Assembly: GCF_001885905.1 (NCBI RefSeq)
Contig: NZ_JXKM01000012.1
Span: 1-64,000 of the forward strand
Direction: 5' to 3'
DNA length: 64,000 bases
Source: Enterococcus devriesei
Lineage (GTDB): Bacteria; Bacillota; Bacilli; Lactobacillales; Enterococcaceae
The position numbers and the translations under genes were made by a program. Numbering within the stretch: the stretch's first letter is position 1; each line of letters starts with the position of its first letter. A model generated the notes under the pieces. It saw only the letters and a program-made list of their open reading frames with translations. It had not been told where the DNA came from and did not search any database. Positions 1 to 8,121 of the stretch are shown one piece after another.

Positions 1-541
1 AAGAACTATGGCTGTGTACGGATGACCAACGAACTGAAAAAATATGAATTTCACGTAAATAAAAAGAAAGTTCAACATCTCATCAAAAAATTACAACAGA
101 TACTACTGAATTTAAGTATTTCGAAATAGACACCTAGGGTCTCGTTCGGCAGAAAAGGCCTTACTTAGACCCCTTTATGGACTTATTCAACAGTGAAATT
201 CTCTCTTACAGAGTCTCTGAAGAACCTATTCCTATAGCTGTAATGAATGGATTGAAAAATGCCATCTGGCTAACGAGTGATTGGGCTTTTCAAATGAAAG
301 TATATGGTCAAACATTGAAGCAACATAAGATTTTTCAAAGCATGTCTCGAAAGGGAATTTATTTAGATAATTCGCCTATGGAAAACTTTTTTAGCCTTCT
401 AAAACAAGAAATCTATCGTAGCTAGAATGAACTTGAGACGGTAATTAATCAGTATATCCACTATTACAATAACGAATGGCTGAAAAAAATTGAACTGGCG
501 AAGCTCCGTTCAATTTGGAAAGGTATATCAAACAGTGCTTA
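1..541 (+). pseudogene. decayed IS3-family (IS150-like) transposase orfB relic, cut by the window edge
   Basis: Three pieces of one transposase can be read. Bases 1-129 encode an N-terminal piece with NYGCVRMTNELKK and VNKKKVQHLIKKL, ending in a stop. Around 165-425 lies the C-terminal half of the DDE domain (YLDPFMDLFNSEILSY, then DNSPMENFFSLLKQE, which carries the catalytic Glu). After a stop at 423-425 the piece NELETVINQYIHYYNNEW follows. The stretch that should carry the first catalytic Asp is deleted, and the second is in a damaged SDWAFQM context where intact relatives read SDQGW. With internal stops and a deletion the element cannot encode active transposase. The left part lies outside the window, so I cannot see the left terminal repeat. 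Confidence 0.85.
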
Positions 542-648
542 ATGCTTATTTTATTGCATGAAAAAAGAAGTGGATTTCTCCACTCCATAAAAGTCTAACT
601 TTTGAGGATCGCTACATGAATCGATTTCCCCCAGCCTTTTTCTTATTT

Positions 649-1536
649 TTAAATCATCACAGTAATCGCCGCAGCAGCTAAGATCAGTACTAAGCCGATA
701 ATCGTAATGGTCATTTCTTTTTTAGTTTTCTTTTGTCCTAAGAACCAGATACCCGTCAAGGTCGCTAGTACCACCGAGGTTTGCGATAAAATGAAGCCGG
801 TCGCTAAGCCATTCATATCTGGTTGAGCAGAGATCAAATAGGTCAACGCCGCAAAGGCGAAGAAGAAGCCGGAAAATATATGTTTATATGAAACCACTTC
901 AGTAAAGGCCGATTTTTCTTTATCTTTGAAGCCTAGAAATACCGAGTAAACGACAGCGACTAGTAGCATTCCAATCGCTTGTGGTAAGAAAGCCTGCATC
1001 CCGTTGATCGAAGTCGCTTGGGGAGCAGCTGAATAAGCCCAGTAACCAATTTCACCGACAGCTAACAATAGGACGGCCTTTTTCAAAATACTCGCTTTTT
1101 CCTGCGTCTTTTCCTCTGTCCAGACCGTCATCCACGCGCCTAAAATGATTAAGATCAACGCGAAGCCACCTAATAATTTAGCGCTCATTCCTGGCCAATT
1201 CCCTAGCGCGAACACGCCCCAAAGCGATGCGCCTAACAGTTGAAAAGCGGTAGTGATCGGCATCGCCCGTGATGAGCCGATCAAGGTAAACGATTGGAAC
1301 GTAATGATCTGTGCCGTCGCCCAACCAACACCAGAGAGAATGGAGAAGACTAGATCCATGCCACCTGGCAGACCCATACCATTGATCATGGCAAAAATTA
1401 ATGCGAAGATCAAGGTACCGATGGTGGAGCCTAGAATTTGATTGACTGGTCGCCCACCGATTTTTGAAGCGATGGTAGGATAGAGACCCCAACCAAGTAA
1501 CGGTCCTAGACCGATCAAAATTGCTGTTGCATTCAT
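649..1536 (-). CDS. rbsU: RbsU/GlcU-type sugar uptake permease (ribose transporter)
   Basis: This is a 295-residue integral membrane protein with about ten hydrophobic segments, starting MNATAILIGLGPLLGWGLYP. It resembles the GRP/DMT-superfamily glucose and ribose uptake proteins (RbsU, GlcU), which work by proton symport without an ATPase. The start follows a clear GGAGG ribosome site. It lies 24 bp after rbsD and is the last gene of rbsK-rbsD-rbsU, so ribose is the likely substrate; that is inferred from context, because the family alone does not separate glucose from ribose. No ABC ribose transporter (rbsACB) is present here. This permease would replace it, as in several lactobacilli and staphylococci. 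Confidence 0.85.
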   Translation of the reverse strand: MNATAILIGLGPLLGWGLYPTIASKIGGRPVNQILGSTIGTLIFALIFAMINGMGLPGGMDLVFSILSGVGWATAQIITFQSFTLIGSSRAMPITTAFQLLGASLWGVFALGNWPGMSAKLLGGFALILIILGAWMTVWTEEKTQEKASILKKAVLLLAVGEIGYWAYSAAPQATSINGMQAFLPQAIGMLLVAVVYSVFLGFKDKEKSAFTEVVSYKHIFSGFFFAFAALTYLISAQPDMNGLATGFILSQTSVVLATLTGIWFLGQKKTKKEMTITIIGLVLILAAAAITVMI

Positions 1537-1560
1537 GTTACTTCCTCCTTTTTAGCCTGC

Positions 1561-1956
1561 TTAAAAAACAACGCCGCTTTCCAATAGAATATTTGCGTAA
1601 GGCGTCATTTCTCCAGTTCGAATAAAAGCATGACTATCTTTTAGATTAGCTTTCATTTCGCTATGAGGAATAAACGTCACGGGTGTTTCTGGCAAACGGT
1701 CTTGGATTTTTTTCAACATAGCTGGATTCTCTGTTTTGATTTCTTCCGCTAAATAAATTCGTTGAACTTCTAATTCTTCCAAAACATTATTTAAAACATC
1801 CATAAAACTTGGAATACCATTATCGACGGCAAGATCGATTTTTTCTGTCGTCTTAGGAACTGGCATGCCAGCATCTCCAATACTTAATTGATCAAAGTGA
1901 CCCATTTGGGCAATCACCCGTGAGATATCTGAGTTGATGACTTTCGTTTTTTTCAT
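1561..1956 (-). CDS. rbsD: D-ribose pyranase
   Basis: The 131-residue cytoplasmic enzyme interconverts the beta-pyranose and beta-furanose forms of D-ribose, giving the furanose used by ribokinase. The family signature [17 protein letters not shown] is present, with catalytic His20 and Asp28 at the positions known from E. coli RbsD. The conserved C-terminal segment [19 protein letters not shown] is intact and the length is normal. It sits 17 bp downstream of rbsK and upstream of rbsU, with the ribosome site GAAAGGA before the ATG. It is probably cotranscribed with rbsK and controlled by the adjacent RbsR. Confidence 0.97.
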   Translation of the reverse strand: MKKTKVINSDISRVIAQMGHFDQLSIGDAGMPVPKTTEKIDLAVDNGIPSFMDVLNNVLEELEVQRIYLAEEIKTENPAMLKKIQDRLPETPVTFIPHSEMKANLKDSHAFIRTGEMTPYANILLESGVVF

Positions 1957-1973
1957 AGTAAAAAATCCTTTCT

Positions 1974-2879
1974 CTACACTAATTCGTTTTTATAAGGGAT
2001 CGATGGTTGGGCACCAAAGCGTTGAACGGTTAAGGAAGATGCTTGATTTCCAAATTTAATAGCCTCAGCTAAGTTGCTGAAATCGTTTTTCAATACACTG
2101 CTCAAGGCACCAATAAAGGTATCGCCTGCAGCTGTCGTATCAACTGCGTGCACTTTGAAGGCCGGTACGATTCCGCTGTGACCTGCTACGTCATAAAAGG
2201 CTCCTTTACTGCCGATCGTGATAATTACGGCTTCGATTCCTAATTGATGCAGCTGATCTGCTGCCTCCTTTAGACTGGCTTCATCGGTTACTTTGATTCC
2301 CGTTAAAATTTCAGTTTCTGTTTCATTGGGAACGATCATATCGGTCACTTCCAATAATTCAGTCGGTACTTTTTCTAAGGCTGGAGCTGGGTTTAAAATC
2401 GTTTTTACATTAGCTTTACGGGCAATTTTGAAGGCTTTGATCGTACTTTCTAAGGTGCTTTCAAATTGCGCGATCACAAAATCACTGGCTTCGATCAGCT
2501 CTTTATATTCTTCTACATGCTCAGGGGTAAAGGTATTGTTCGCACCTGAATGAATCGTAATGCTGTTTTCCCCTTGATCATCAACAATGATATAGGCTTG
2601 GCCGGTCGCTTGCTTTTCTAACGTTTCTACACCAGCTAATCCGATACCTTCTTCTTTCAAAAGCTCTAGCATCATTTCACCTGCTTCATCGTTGCCAACT
2701 GCGCCGATGAAATTTGTTTTCGCTTCCGCCCGTTTCGCTGCTACGGCTTGATTGGCACCTTTTCCGCCACCTGCTGAAAAAATTTCTTTCGTATGCATCG
2801 TCTCTCCAGGCTTGGGCATTTGTTTCACTCGGATCGTCCGATCAAGGTTGATACTGCCAATTACTGTAATCGTATTCAT
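1974..2879 (-). CDS. rbsK: ribokinase
   Basis: A PfkB-family kinase of 301 residues that phosphorylates D-ribose to ribose 5-phosphate. It shows the N-terminal GSINLDR motif, the glycine-rich substrate motif [12 protein letters not shown] (about residues 37-48) and the ATP/anion-hole signature [13 protein letters not shown] with catalytic Asp253. I chose the ATG at 2879 because GGAG lies eight bases upstream; an in-frame GTG three codons earlier overlaps that site. It is the first gene of the rbsKDU operon, and the tandem palindromic operator at 2929-2957 lies about 50 bp upstream. Confidence 0.96.
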   Translation of the reverse strand: MNTITVIGSINLDRTIRVKQMPKPGETMHTKEIFSAGGGKGANQAVAAKRAEAKTNFIGAVGNDEAGEMMLELLKEEGIGLAGVETLEKQATGQAYIIVDDQGENSITIHSGANNTFTPEHVEEYKELIEASDFVIAQFESTLESTIKAFKIARKANVKTILNPAPALEKVPTELLEVTDMIVPNETETEILTGIKVTDEASLKEAADQLHQLGIEAVIITIGSKGAFYDVAGHSGIVPAFKVHAVDTTAAGDTFIGALSSVLKNDFSNLAEAIKFGNQASSLTVQRFGAQPSIPYKNELV

Positions 2880-2928
2880 TTTGTTCACTCCGTTTCGTAG
2901 TCTTAAAGTTCACTCAATTTACAAAAGA

Positions 2929-2957
2929 TTAAAACGTTTTAATAAAACGTTTTAATT
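2929..2957. promoter_or_regulatory. tandem LacI-type operator between rbsK and rbsR (probable RbsR or CcpA site)
   Basis: Two identical palindromes AAAACGTTTT lie at 2931-2940 and 2944-2953, with centres 13 bp apart and AT flanks that extend each dyad. The central CG dyad is typical of operators bound by LacI-family proteins. The site lies about 50 bp upstream of the rbsK start and just past the 3' end of rbsR, which suits repression of rbsKDU by RbsR. Binding by CcpA is an alternative, although the match to the cre consensus is imperfect. Confidence 0.75.
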
Positions 2958-2987
2958 CGACACCAAAAATATAGCACAGCTTGAAAG

Positions 2988-3980
2988 CTATTTCAAGCGT
3001 GCTGCTGAAAAACGTTTTACTAGTTGAACCGAAAGCATTCTTTCTTCCCAGTCTTTTTCAGGTTCTTGGATTCTTTTTAACAATAATTCTGCGGTGGTCT
3101 GACCTAACTCATAGATTGGCTGAGCAATCGTCGTTAACTGTGGTGTGACGTATTCACACATGTCGATATTGTCGTAGCCGATCACGCTATAATCTTGCGG
3201 AATTTTCTTGCCCGCTTCTGCTAAACCTAAATAAAGCCCAAATGCCAGTTCATCATTAATAGCAAAAATCCCAGTTATATCTGTCTCAATAATTTTTTTA
3301 GCAGCTTGACGCCCGCCTTGCTTTGATAACTCACTGTGAATCAACGTTATCTCAGGAAAAATTTCACGAAACCCAATCAATCGAGTCGCAATGTTTTCAG
3401 TGGCACCTTCAGGTAAGACCACAGCAACTTTTTGATGTCCCAGCTCTTGTAAGTACTCGCCTGCGAGTCTCCCACCAGTATAATCATCTGTCAGAACCGC
3501 ATCACTGAAGCCTTCTGCTTTTTTTTGGTCCAATACGATAAAAGGTAGATTTTTTGCTCGCAACGTTTCGTTAATGGCTTGATTCGAGATCGCCGAACTA
3601 GCAATAATATAACCATCTACGCCCCGACGACTCAACTCTTCTAAATAATCAATCTCTTTTTTTGAGTCCAGATCTGCATTACATAACAAAGTCACAAAAT
3701 TTTCCCGATACAATACACCTTCAATCCCGCGAATCAATCGACTAAAAAACGGGTTCGTAATATCTGGGACTAGCACACCGATGGTCTTACTTTTTTTCAT
3801 GATCATACGGCGCGCAAAATAATCCGGCTCATAATTCAATGCCTGCTTCGCGGCTAAAACTTTTTCTACCGTTTTAGGACTGAATTTGCTGTCATTTCCA
3901 TTTAGAATCTGGGAAACCGTTGCGATTGAGACTCCCGATTGTTTCGCAACATCTTTAATCGTAATTTTTTTATTTGTCAT
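2988..3980 (-). CDS. rbsR: LacI-family ribose operon repressor
   Basis: The 330-residue regulator has an N-terminal helix-turn-helix (ITIKDVAKQSGVSIATVSQILNG, residues 6-28), a hinge helix region and a periplasmic-binding-protein-like effector domain starting IGVLVPDITNPFFSRLIRG. The late motif GYDNIDMCEYVTPQLTTIAQP is the usual LacI/GalR C-terminal signature. It is preceded by AGGAGAG. It lies directly upstream of rbsKDU in the same orientation, with only the double operator between them, so ribose or ribose 5-phosphate sensing is inferred from position rather than from the binding pocket. Confidence 0.9.
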   Translation of the reverse strand: MTNKKITIKDVAKQSGVSIATVSQILNGNDSKFSPKTVEKVLAAKQALNYEPDYFARRMIMKKSKTIGVLVPDITNPFFSRLIRGIEGVLYRENFVTLLCNADLDSKKEIDYLEELSRRGVDGYIIASSAISNQAINETLRAKNLPFIVLDQKKAEGFSDAVLTDDYTGGRLAGEYLQELGHQKVAVVLPEGATENIATRLIGFREIFPEITLIHSELSKQGGRQAAKKIIETDITGIFAINDELAFGLYLGLAEAGKKIPQDYSVIGYDNIDMCEYVTPQLTTIAQPIYELGQTTAELLLKRIQEPEKDWEERMLSVQLVKRFSAARLK

Positions 3981-4113
3981 TTAATTCTCTCCTGCTTTAA
4001 ACTCTGCTACATTTTCTCACGAAAGAGTTTTCCTGTAAATACACTCGCTGTGAACTTGCCATTCCGAGATTATTTTTCTATACTGCTTATGATACGTTTA
4101 TAGGAGTGAAGGA

Positions 4114-5040
4114 ATGAATAAAAAAACAAAAATTATCTTAGGAATCATCTTACTATTAGTTATCGCCTTAATTGCTGCCGGAAATTATTTTTACTCTTAC
4201 GCCGTCGTTCCAACAGAAAAGGATTTTTTATCTGACAGCTCGGAGAAAAAATCAGCCGAATTGGTCGCAGCCGAAGACTGGTTCAACGATAAAAATAACC
4301 GCAGTGAATGGCAGCTGCAGTCAAAAGACGGACTGAAATTATCCGCTTATTATTTACCTGCACAAAAAGATCAGCACAAAACCGCTATCATCGCTCACGG
4401 CTATATGGGGCAAGCTAGTGATATGCCGCAATACGCTAAAATTTATCATGACCTCGGCTATAATGTCCTGATGCCCGATGCTCGTGGTCATGGTAAGAGC
4501 GAAGGCGATTATATCGGCTTTGGCTGGCCCGAAAGAAAAGACTATCTTCAATGGATCGATCGCATCGTTAAGGGTGACAGCCAGTCAGAAATCGTCCTTC
4601 ACGGAGTCAGCATGGGGGCAGCGACAGTCATGATGACTAGCGGCGAAAAGCTGCCAGAAAATGTCAAAGCCTTCGTCGAGGATTGCGGCTATAGCTCTGC
4701 TAAAGATGAACTGAGCTATCAGCTAAAGGATATGTTCAACTTGCCAGCCTTTCCATTGATTCCCGTAACCAGTCTAATTACAAAAATCCGTGCAGGCTAC
4801 TTCTTTGGTGAAGCCAATGCCGTCAAGCAGCTCCACAATAATACGAAACCGATGCTCTTCATTCATGGAGACAAGGATGCCTTTGTGCCCTTTTCAATGC
4901 TGGATACAGTCTACGAAGCGAACAAAGGACCCAAAGAAAAATATGTCGTTCACGGCGCGAAACATGCCGAAGCCTTGAGTACTGATCCGGCTATGTATCA
5001 GGAAAAAGTCACTGAATTTTTGGAGACGTATGTGAAATAA
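4114..5040 (+). CDS. membrane-anchored alpha/beta hydrolase
   Basis: The 308-residue protein begins with a lysine-rich start and one hydrophobic segment (about residues 7-29) that should anchor it with the catalytic domain outside. The hydrolase fold shows AIIAHGYMG (oxyanion region), nucleophile Ser166 in GVSMGA, Asp255 in HGDKDAFVP and His284 in GAKHAEA, so a full catalytic triad is visible. It resembles the YqkD/BAAT-like extracytoplasmic hydrolases of Firmicutes; the substrate is unknown. It is a single-gene unit on the plus strand among minus-strand genes, preceded by GAGTGAAGGA and closed by a strong terminator. Confidence 0.88.
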   Translation: MNKKTKIILGIILLLVIALIAAGNYFYSYAVVPTEKDFLSDSSEKKSAELVAAEDWFNDKNNRSEWQLQSKDGLKLSAYYLPAQKDQHKTAIIAHGYMGQASDMPQYAKIYHDLGYNVLMPDARGHGKSEGDYIGFGWPERKDYLQWIDRIVKGDSQSEIVLHGVSMGAATVMMTSGEKLPENVKAFVEDCGYSSAKDELSYQLKDMFNLPAFPLIPVTSLITKIRAGYFFGEANAVKQLHNNTKPMLFIHGDKDAFVPFSMLDTVYEANKGPKEKYVVHGAKHAEALSTDPAMYQEKVTEFLETYVK

Positions 5041-5078
5041 AAACAGCGCAACGAGGATTTTCTCGTTGCGCTGTTTTT
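5041..5078 (+). terminator. Rho-independent terminator of the hydrolase gene
   Basis: A perfect 15-bp stem (5041-5055 with 5062-5076) with a six-base loop begins one base after the stop codon. The T-rich 3' arm ends in a TTTTT run. Confidence 0.93.
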
Positions 5079-5171
5079 ATTTCAATACCTCCAAGAAGTG
5101 AGCTTTTTAGTATGCAATGCCTCTTTTTGTTGAGTACTCAATGACTTGAGATTTTGATTTGATTCTCTTAA

Positions 5172-6197
5172 CTACGGTTTTTCCAAATACTGATTAATCG
5201 TCCTTTGTAAAAGCTGCGGCGACCGTTCGATCGCATCAACGGTATCTCCTGCGATATGGGATGTGATTACGACGTTATCCAATGAAAGCAGCGGATCATC
5301 TGGATCGATTGGCTCCTGCCACATGACATCGATCCCCGCACCGGCAATTTTTCCAGTCTGGAGTACCTCAATAAAATCCTTTTGATTCAAGATTTCTGGT
5401 CGCGCCGTATTGATTAGATACGCACTTGGCTTCATTAGCTTTAATAAAGAAGCATCTATTAAATTTTCTGTCTCAGGAACGACTCGCAGATGCAAAGAGA
5501 CGACATCAGAATTTTGGAAAAGTTCTTCCAGACTGCATAAATTTACTAGGCAGCCTTCCGCAGTTAGATCAGCTTGTTTAGCAAATGGGTCGAAAGCACT
5601 AACGGACATTCCTAAGGCGTTTAATCTTTTTGCCACGATTTTTCCGATATGACCCAAGCCGACCAGGCCTACCTTCATATTAGAGAAGGAGGATTTGTAG
5701 CTGTCATTCGCAAAACTCTGTGGCCACTTGCCTTGCTTGACTTGAATAGCCGCCGCCGCAATATTTCGAACCGTCGCATACATTAAACCAATCGTAAAAT
5801 CAGCGACTGGTTCCGCGTTACGAATAACATTGATGATGGGAATATGCTTTTTTTCTCGAATCGCTGCTAGATCAAGATGTTCCAATCCGCCGCGACAAGT
5901 GCCGATCATTTTCAAACGCTCCGCTTTGGCAATCGTTGTTGCTGAGATTGGAGCCAAATGGACTAGCAAATACTCCACTTGTGGTAGCACCTCTAGTACG
6001 CCTGCTGGCAAATCGAAGCCTGACGGACCATTCCGCTCTAGTTTTTTAATGATTTCTCTAAATTCAGATCGGGACAACTCAGGGCACCAATCAAACTGAT
6101 AAATATCAATCGGCGGGTCAATCGCTAACTTTGCAGCTGCTTTTGCTAAGTTTTCTGCTGAGACAAAAGGATCGCCGATCACTAATACCTTACTCAT
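5172..6197 (-). CDS. D-isomer-specific 2-hydroxyacid dehydrogenase family oxidoreductase
   Basis: The 341-residue NAD(P)-dependent enzyme has the split substrate domain typical of this family around a Rossmann domain with GLVGLGHIG (residues 177-185). The catalytic triad is visible as Arg266 (NTARPE), Glu295 (WQEP) and His314 (SHIAGD). The family includes phosphoglycerate, glycerate and lactate dehydrogenases; I cannot choose the substrate. It overlaps the aldolase gene upstream by 8 bp and is the last gene of the first PTS operon, so it probably acts on a hydroxyacid or oxoacid made from that pathway's aldehyde product. That link is inference. Confidence 0.88.
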   Translation of the reverse strand: MSKVLVIGDPFVSAENLAKAAAKLAIDPPIDIYQFDWCPELSRSEFREIIKKLERNGPSGFDLPAGVLEVLPQVEYLLVHLAPISATTIAKAERLKMIGTCRGGLEHLDLAAIREKKHIPIINVIRNAEPVADFTIGLMYATVRNIAAAAIQVKQGKWPQSFANDSYKSSFSNMKVGLVGLGHIGKIVAKRLNALGMSVSAFDPFAKQADLTAEGCLVNLCSLEELFQNSDVVSLHLRVVPETENLIDASLLKLMKPSAYLINTARPEILNQKDFIEVLQTGKIAGAGIDVMWQEPIDPDDPLLSLDNVVITSHIAGDTVDAIERSPQLLQRTINQYLEKP

Positions 6198-7035
6198 GAC
6201 CTACCTCCCGCGGCGCTAGAATCCCTTCTCTAGGTGTAACCTGAAAGGCATCCGCTAGCTCCCACAACTGCTGATCGGTAATGCTTTGCCGAATTGCTTG
6301 CCTAGTAGAACAGATTTGCAAGTAAATCGCCGCCGCTTTTTCTGCGGTCTCCACTAGCCCAAAAGCATCGTCTATCGTTTGACCAGCGCCCATGATCCCA
6401 TGATGCGCCCAGATAACGATCCGGGTATCTTTCATTTTTTCGGCCGATTTTTTTCCTAGCTGCTGGGTTCCCGCTACCATCCAAGGCAGCACTGCTACAC
6501 CGTCAGGAAAGACTACCAAACATTCCGTGATCATTTGCCACAAGGTTTTAGTAAATTTTTTATCCTCCAATTCATGGATGAAGGTCATCGCCGAAATCGC
6601 GGTTGCGTGGGTGTGGAGAATCACGCGATGCTGAGGATCTTGTGCTAAACGAACCCTGTGACATTCCAAATGAGAAGCTAGTTCACTAGTAGGTAAATCG
6701 CCGCCCTCTAATCCCCACAACAGCTCATAATATTGACCATCTTCAGTGACCCGAATCAGCGCCAAATTAGCCGCCGGATTTCTATGCAGATGCTTAAAGT
6801 ATTTTCCCGAACCGGTGACTAAAAAGATTTCTCCTGCCAGCGATTCGATCGTAAAATTTAAAGCCTCTTTTCGCTTTACGTGGGTTACGTCTAAGTACTG
6901 CTTTACTTCTTCTGACGGTAGCCGATAACTAATATTGCCGCCGTTACGTTCAGCCCAACCATAGGACCACAACTGACTAGCCGCCTCGCATATTTCTGTT
7001 ATAAAAGGAGCCTGAGTGATATCATGCAATGCCAT
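6190..7035 (-). CDS. rhaD: class II aldolase, rhamnulose-1-phosphate aldolase type
   Basis: The 281-residue protein aligns along its length with RhaD of E. coli. It keeps AERNGGNISYRL, the phosphate-binding TGSGKYF (residues 74-80) and PTSELASH with the catalytic Glu118. The zinc ligands His141, His143 and His212 fall at the same numbers as in the E. coli enzyme, and TECLVVFPDGVAVLPWMVAGT is also conserved. RhaD cleaves a ketose 1-phosphate to DHAP and an aldehyde (L-lactaldehyde from rhamnulose 1-phosphate). No rhamnose isomerase or rhamnulokinase is nearby; instead it sits in a PTS/polyol operon, so its real substrate may differ. The ribosome site is GGAGAG. Confidence 0.87.
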   Translation of the reverse strand: MALHDITQAPFITEICEAASQLWSYGWAERNGGNISYRLPSEEVKQYLDVTHVKRKEALNFTIESLAGEIFLVTGSGKYFKHLHRNPAANLALIRVTEDGQYYELLWGLEGGDLPTSELASHLECHRVRLAQDPQHRVILHTHATAISAMTFIHELEDKKFTKTLWQMITECLVVFPDGVAVLPWMVAGTQQLGKKSAEKMKDTRIVIWAHHGIMGAGQTIDDAFGLVETAEKAAAIYLQICSTRQAIRQSITDQQLWELADAFQVTPREGILAPREVGHE

Positions 7036-7058
7036 TTTATCTCTCCTTCATTCAGCTA

Positions 7059-7241
7059 TTAAAGGAGGACCGTGAGCAAACGAGCAGCAATCATAAATGC
7101 GATGCCCAGCACGCCATGAATCATGAATGTTTTAGTTTTTACTACATCACCGTCAGCCCCGATAACCAATTTTTTGGCACCATCAAAAAAGACTTTGATA
7201 AAAAAAGCCAATCCAATCAAAATAAACAAATCGCTGATCAT
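7059..7241 (-). CDS. 60-residue two-helix membrane peptide of unknown function
   Basis: I set the start at the ATG at 7241 because AAAGGAGG lies just before it; the longer in-frame reading upstream runs through repeat sequence and has no such site. The product starts MISDLFILIGLAFFIKVFF, has a short charged link (DGAKKLVIGADGDVVKTK) and ends in a second hydrophobic helix (FMIHGVLGIAFMIAARLL). It lies 23 bp before the rhaD-like gene inside the polyol operon. I do not recognise a family. A small subunit modulating a membrane partner is conceivable, but nothing in the sequence shows it. Confidence 0.72.
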   Translation of the reverse strand: MISDLFILIGLAFFIKVFFDGAKKLVIGADGDVVKTKTFMIHGVLGIAFMIAARLLTVLL

Positions 7242-7284
7242 ACGAATCCTCCTTTTTGAATTCTGTTTTAATTTAATACCTGCC

Positions 7285-7401
7285 AGAGCTGGAAAACGAA
7301 TATAATCCCAGCCCCGCTTTACGGATAAACGGTAGTCTAGAAGTAGCTGCTTCGGAAATAAACCGAAATTTCTTGAAGCTGAACACTTCTGTCCCAACCT
7401 C
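7285..7401 (-). repeat. dispersed intergenic repeat family 1, copy A, with a degraded terminator
   Basis: On the minus strand this copy begins GAGGTTGGGACAGAAGTG, continues through a CTTATTTCCGAA-like core and ACCGTTTATCCGTAAA, and ends in a hairpin-like segment (GCTGGG paired with TTCCAGC, 7287-7316). The hairpin is imperfect and has no T-run, unlike copies B-E. It lies between araD and the small membrane gene, so transcription may read through or be reduced here. Confidence 0.8.
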
Positions 7402-7413
7402 AGCTCGCTTCAC

Positions 7414-8109
7414 TTATTTTTGCCCATAATAGGCATTTGCACCGTGTTTTCGTAAATAATGCTTGTCCAGCACTCGTTGTGGCAGTTCTTCCGCGAAGCT
7501 ATTTAATTGGCGAGTCAACAAGTTCATCTTGCAGACTTCCTCTAAAACTACAGCATTCATGACGGCACTATGGGCATCTTTTCCCCAAGTAAAGGGACCA
7601 TGACCATGAAGCAGCACACCGGGTACCTCTAACGGCTTCAATTCTCTTTCCCGGAAAGTTTCAACAATCACGCTACCGGTCTCGTGCTCATAACCTTCGT
7701 CGATCTCGTATTGGGATAAAAAACGCGCACAGGGGACTGACCCGTAAAAGGTATCCGCATGAGTCGTTCCCATCGCTGGAACGTCTAGGCCTGATTGAGC
7801 CCAAGCCGCCGCCCACGTAGAATGGGTATGGACGATTCCGCCGATTTCTGGGAAAGCTTTGTATAAAACTGCATGGGTCGGTGTATCTGATGAGGGATTC
7901 ATTTTCCCTTCGATCACTTTGTTGTCTAAATCAACCACTACCATATCAGCCGCTGTCATTTCTTCGTAGCTGACACCACTGGGCTTGATGACAAAATATT
8001 GGGTTTCAGGATCATAAGCACTGACATTGCCCCAAGTATATTTGATTAATCCATGTTTTGGTAAAGCGAGATTCGCTTGGAAAACTTCCTCTTTTAGTTG
8101 TTCTAACAT
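7414..8109 (-). CDS. araD: L-ribulose-5-phosphate 4-epimerase
   Basis: The 231-residue class II aldolase-fold enzyme converts L-ribulose 5-phosphate to D-xylulose 5-phosphate. Visible features are KYTWGNVSAYD, the phosphate-binding IKPSGVSYEEM, Asp75 in SSDTPTH, and zinc ligands His94 and His96 (IVHTHSTWA) and His170 (LLHGHGPF), as in AraD/UlaF/SgbE. There is no arabinose isomerase or ribulokinase here. It lies 12 bp downstream of the polyol-phosphate dehydrogenase, suggesting the dehydrogenase delivers L-ribulose 5-phosphate (for example from an L-arabitol or ribitol phosphate). UlaF-like use in another pentose route is the alternative. Confidence 0.92.
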   Translation of the reverse strand: MLEQLKEEVFQANLALPKHGLIKYTWGNVSAYDPETQYFVIKPSGVSYEEMTAADMVVVDLDNKVIEGKMNPSSDTPTHAVLYKAFPEIGGIVHTHSTWAAAWAQSGLDVPAMGTTHADTFYGSVPCARFLSQYEIDEGYEHETGSVIVETFRERELKPLEVPGVLLHGHGPFTWGKDAHSAVMNAVVLEEVCKMNLLTRQLNSFAEELPQRVLDKHYLRKHGANAYYGQK

Positions 8110-8121
8110 AATTTCGGCTCC

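Noticed and set aside
7242-7397. In-frame upstream extension of the 60-residue membrane peptide
   Set aside because: The extension translates repeat copy A and lacks a ribosome site, while AAAGGAGG lies just before the ATG at 7241.
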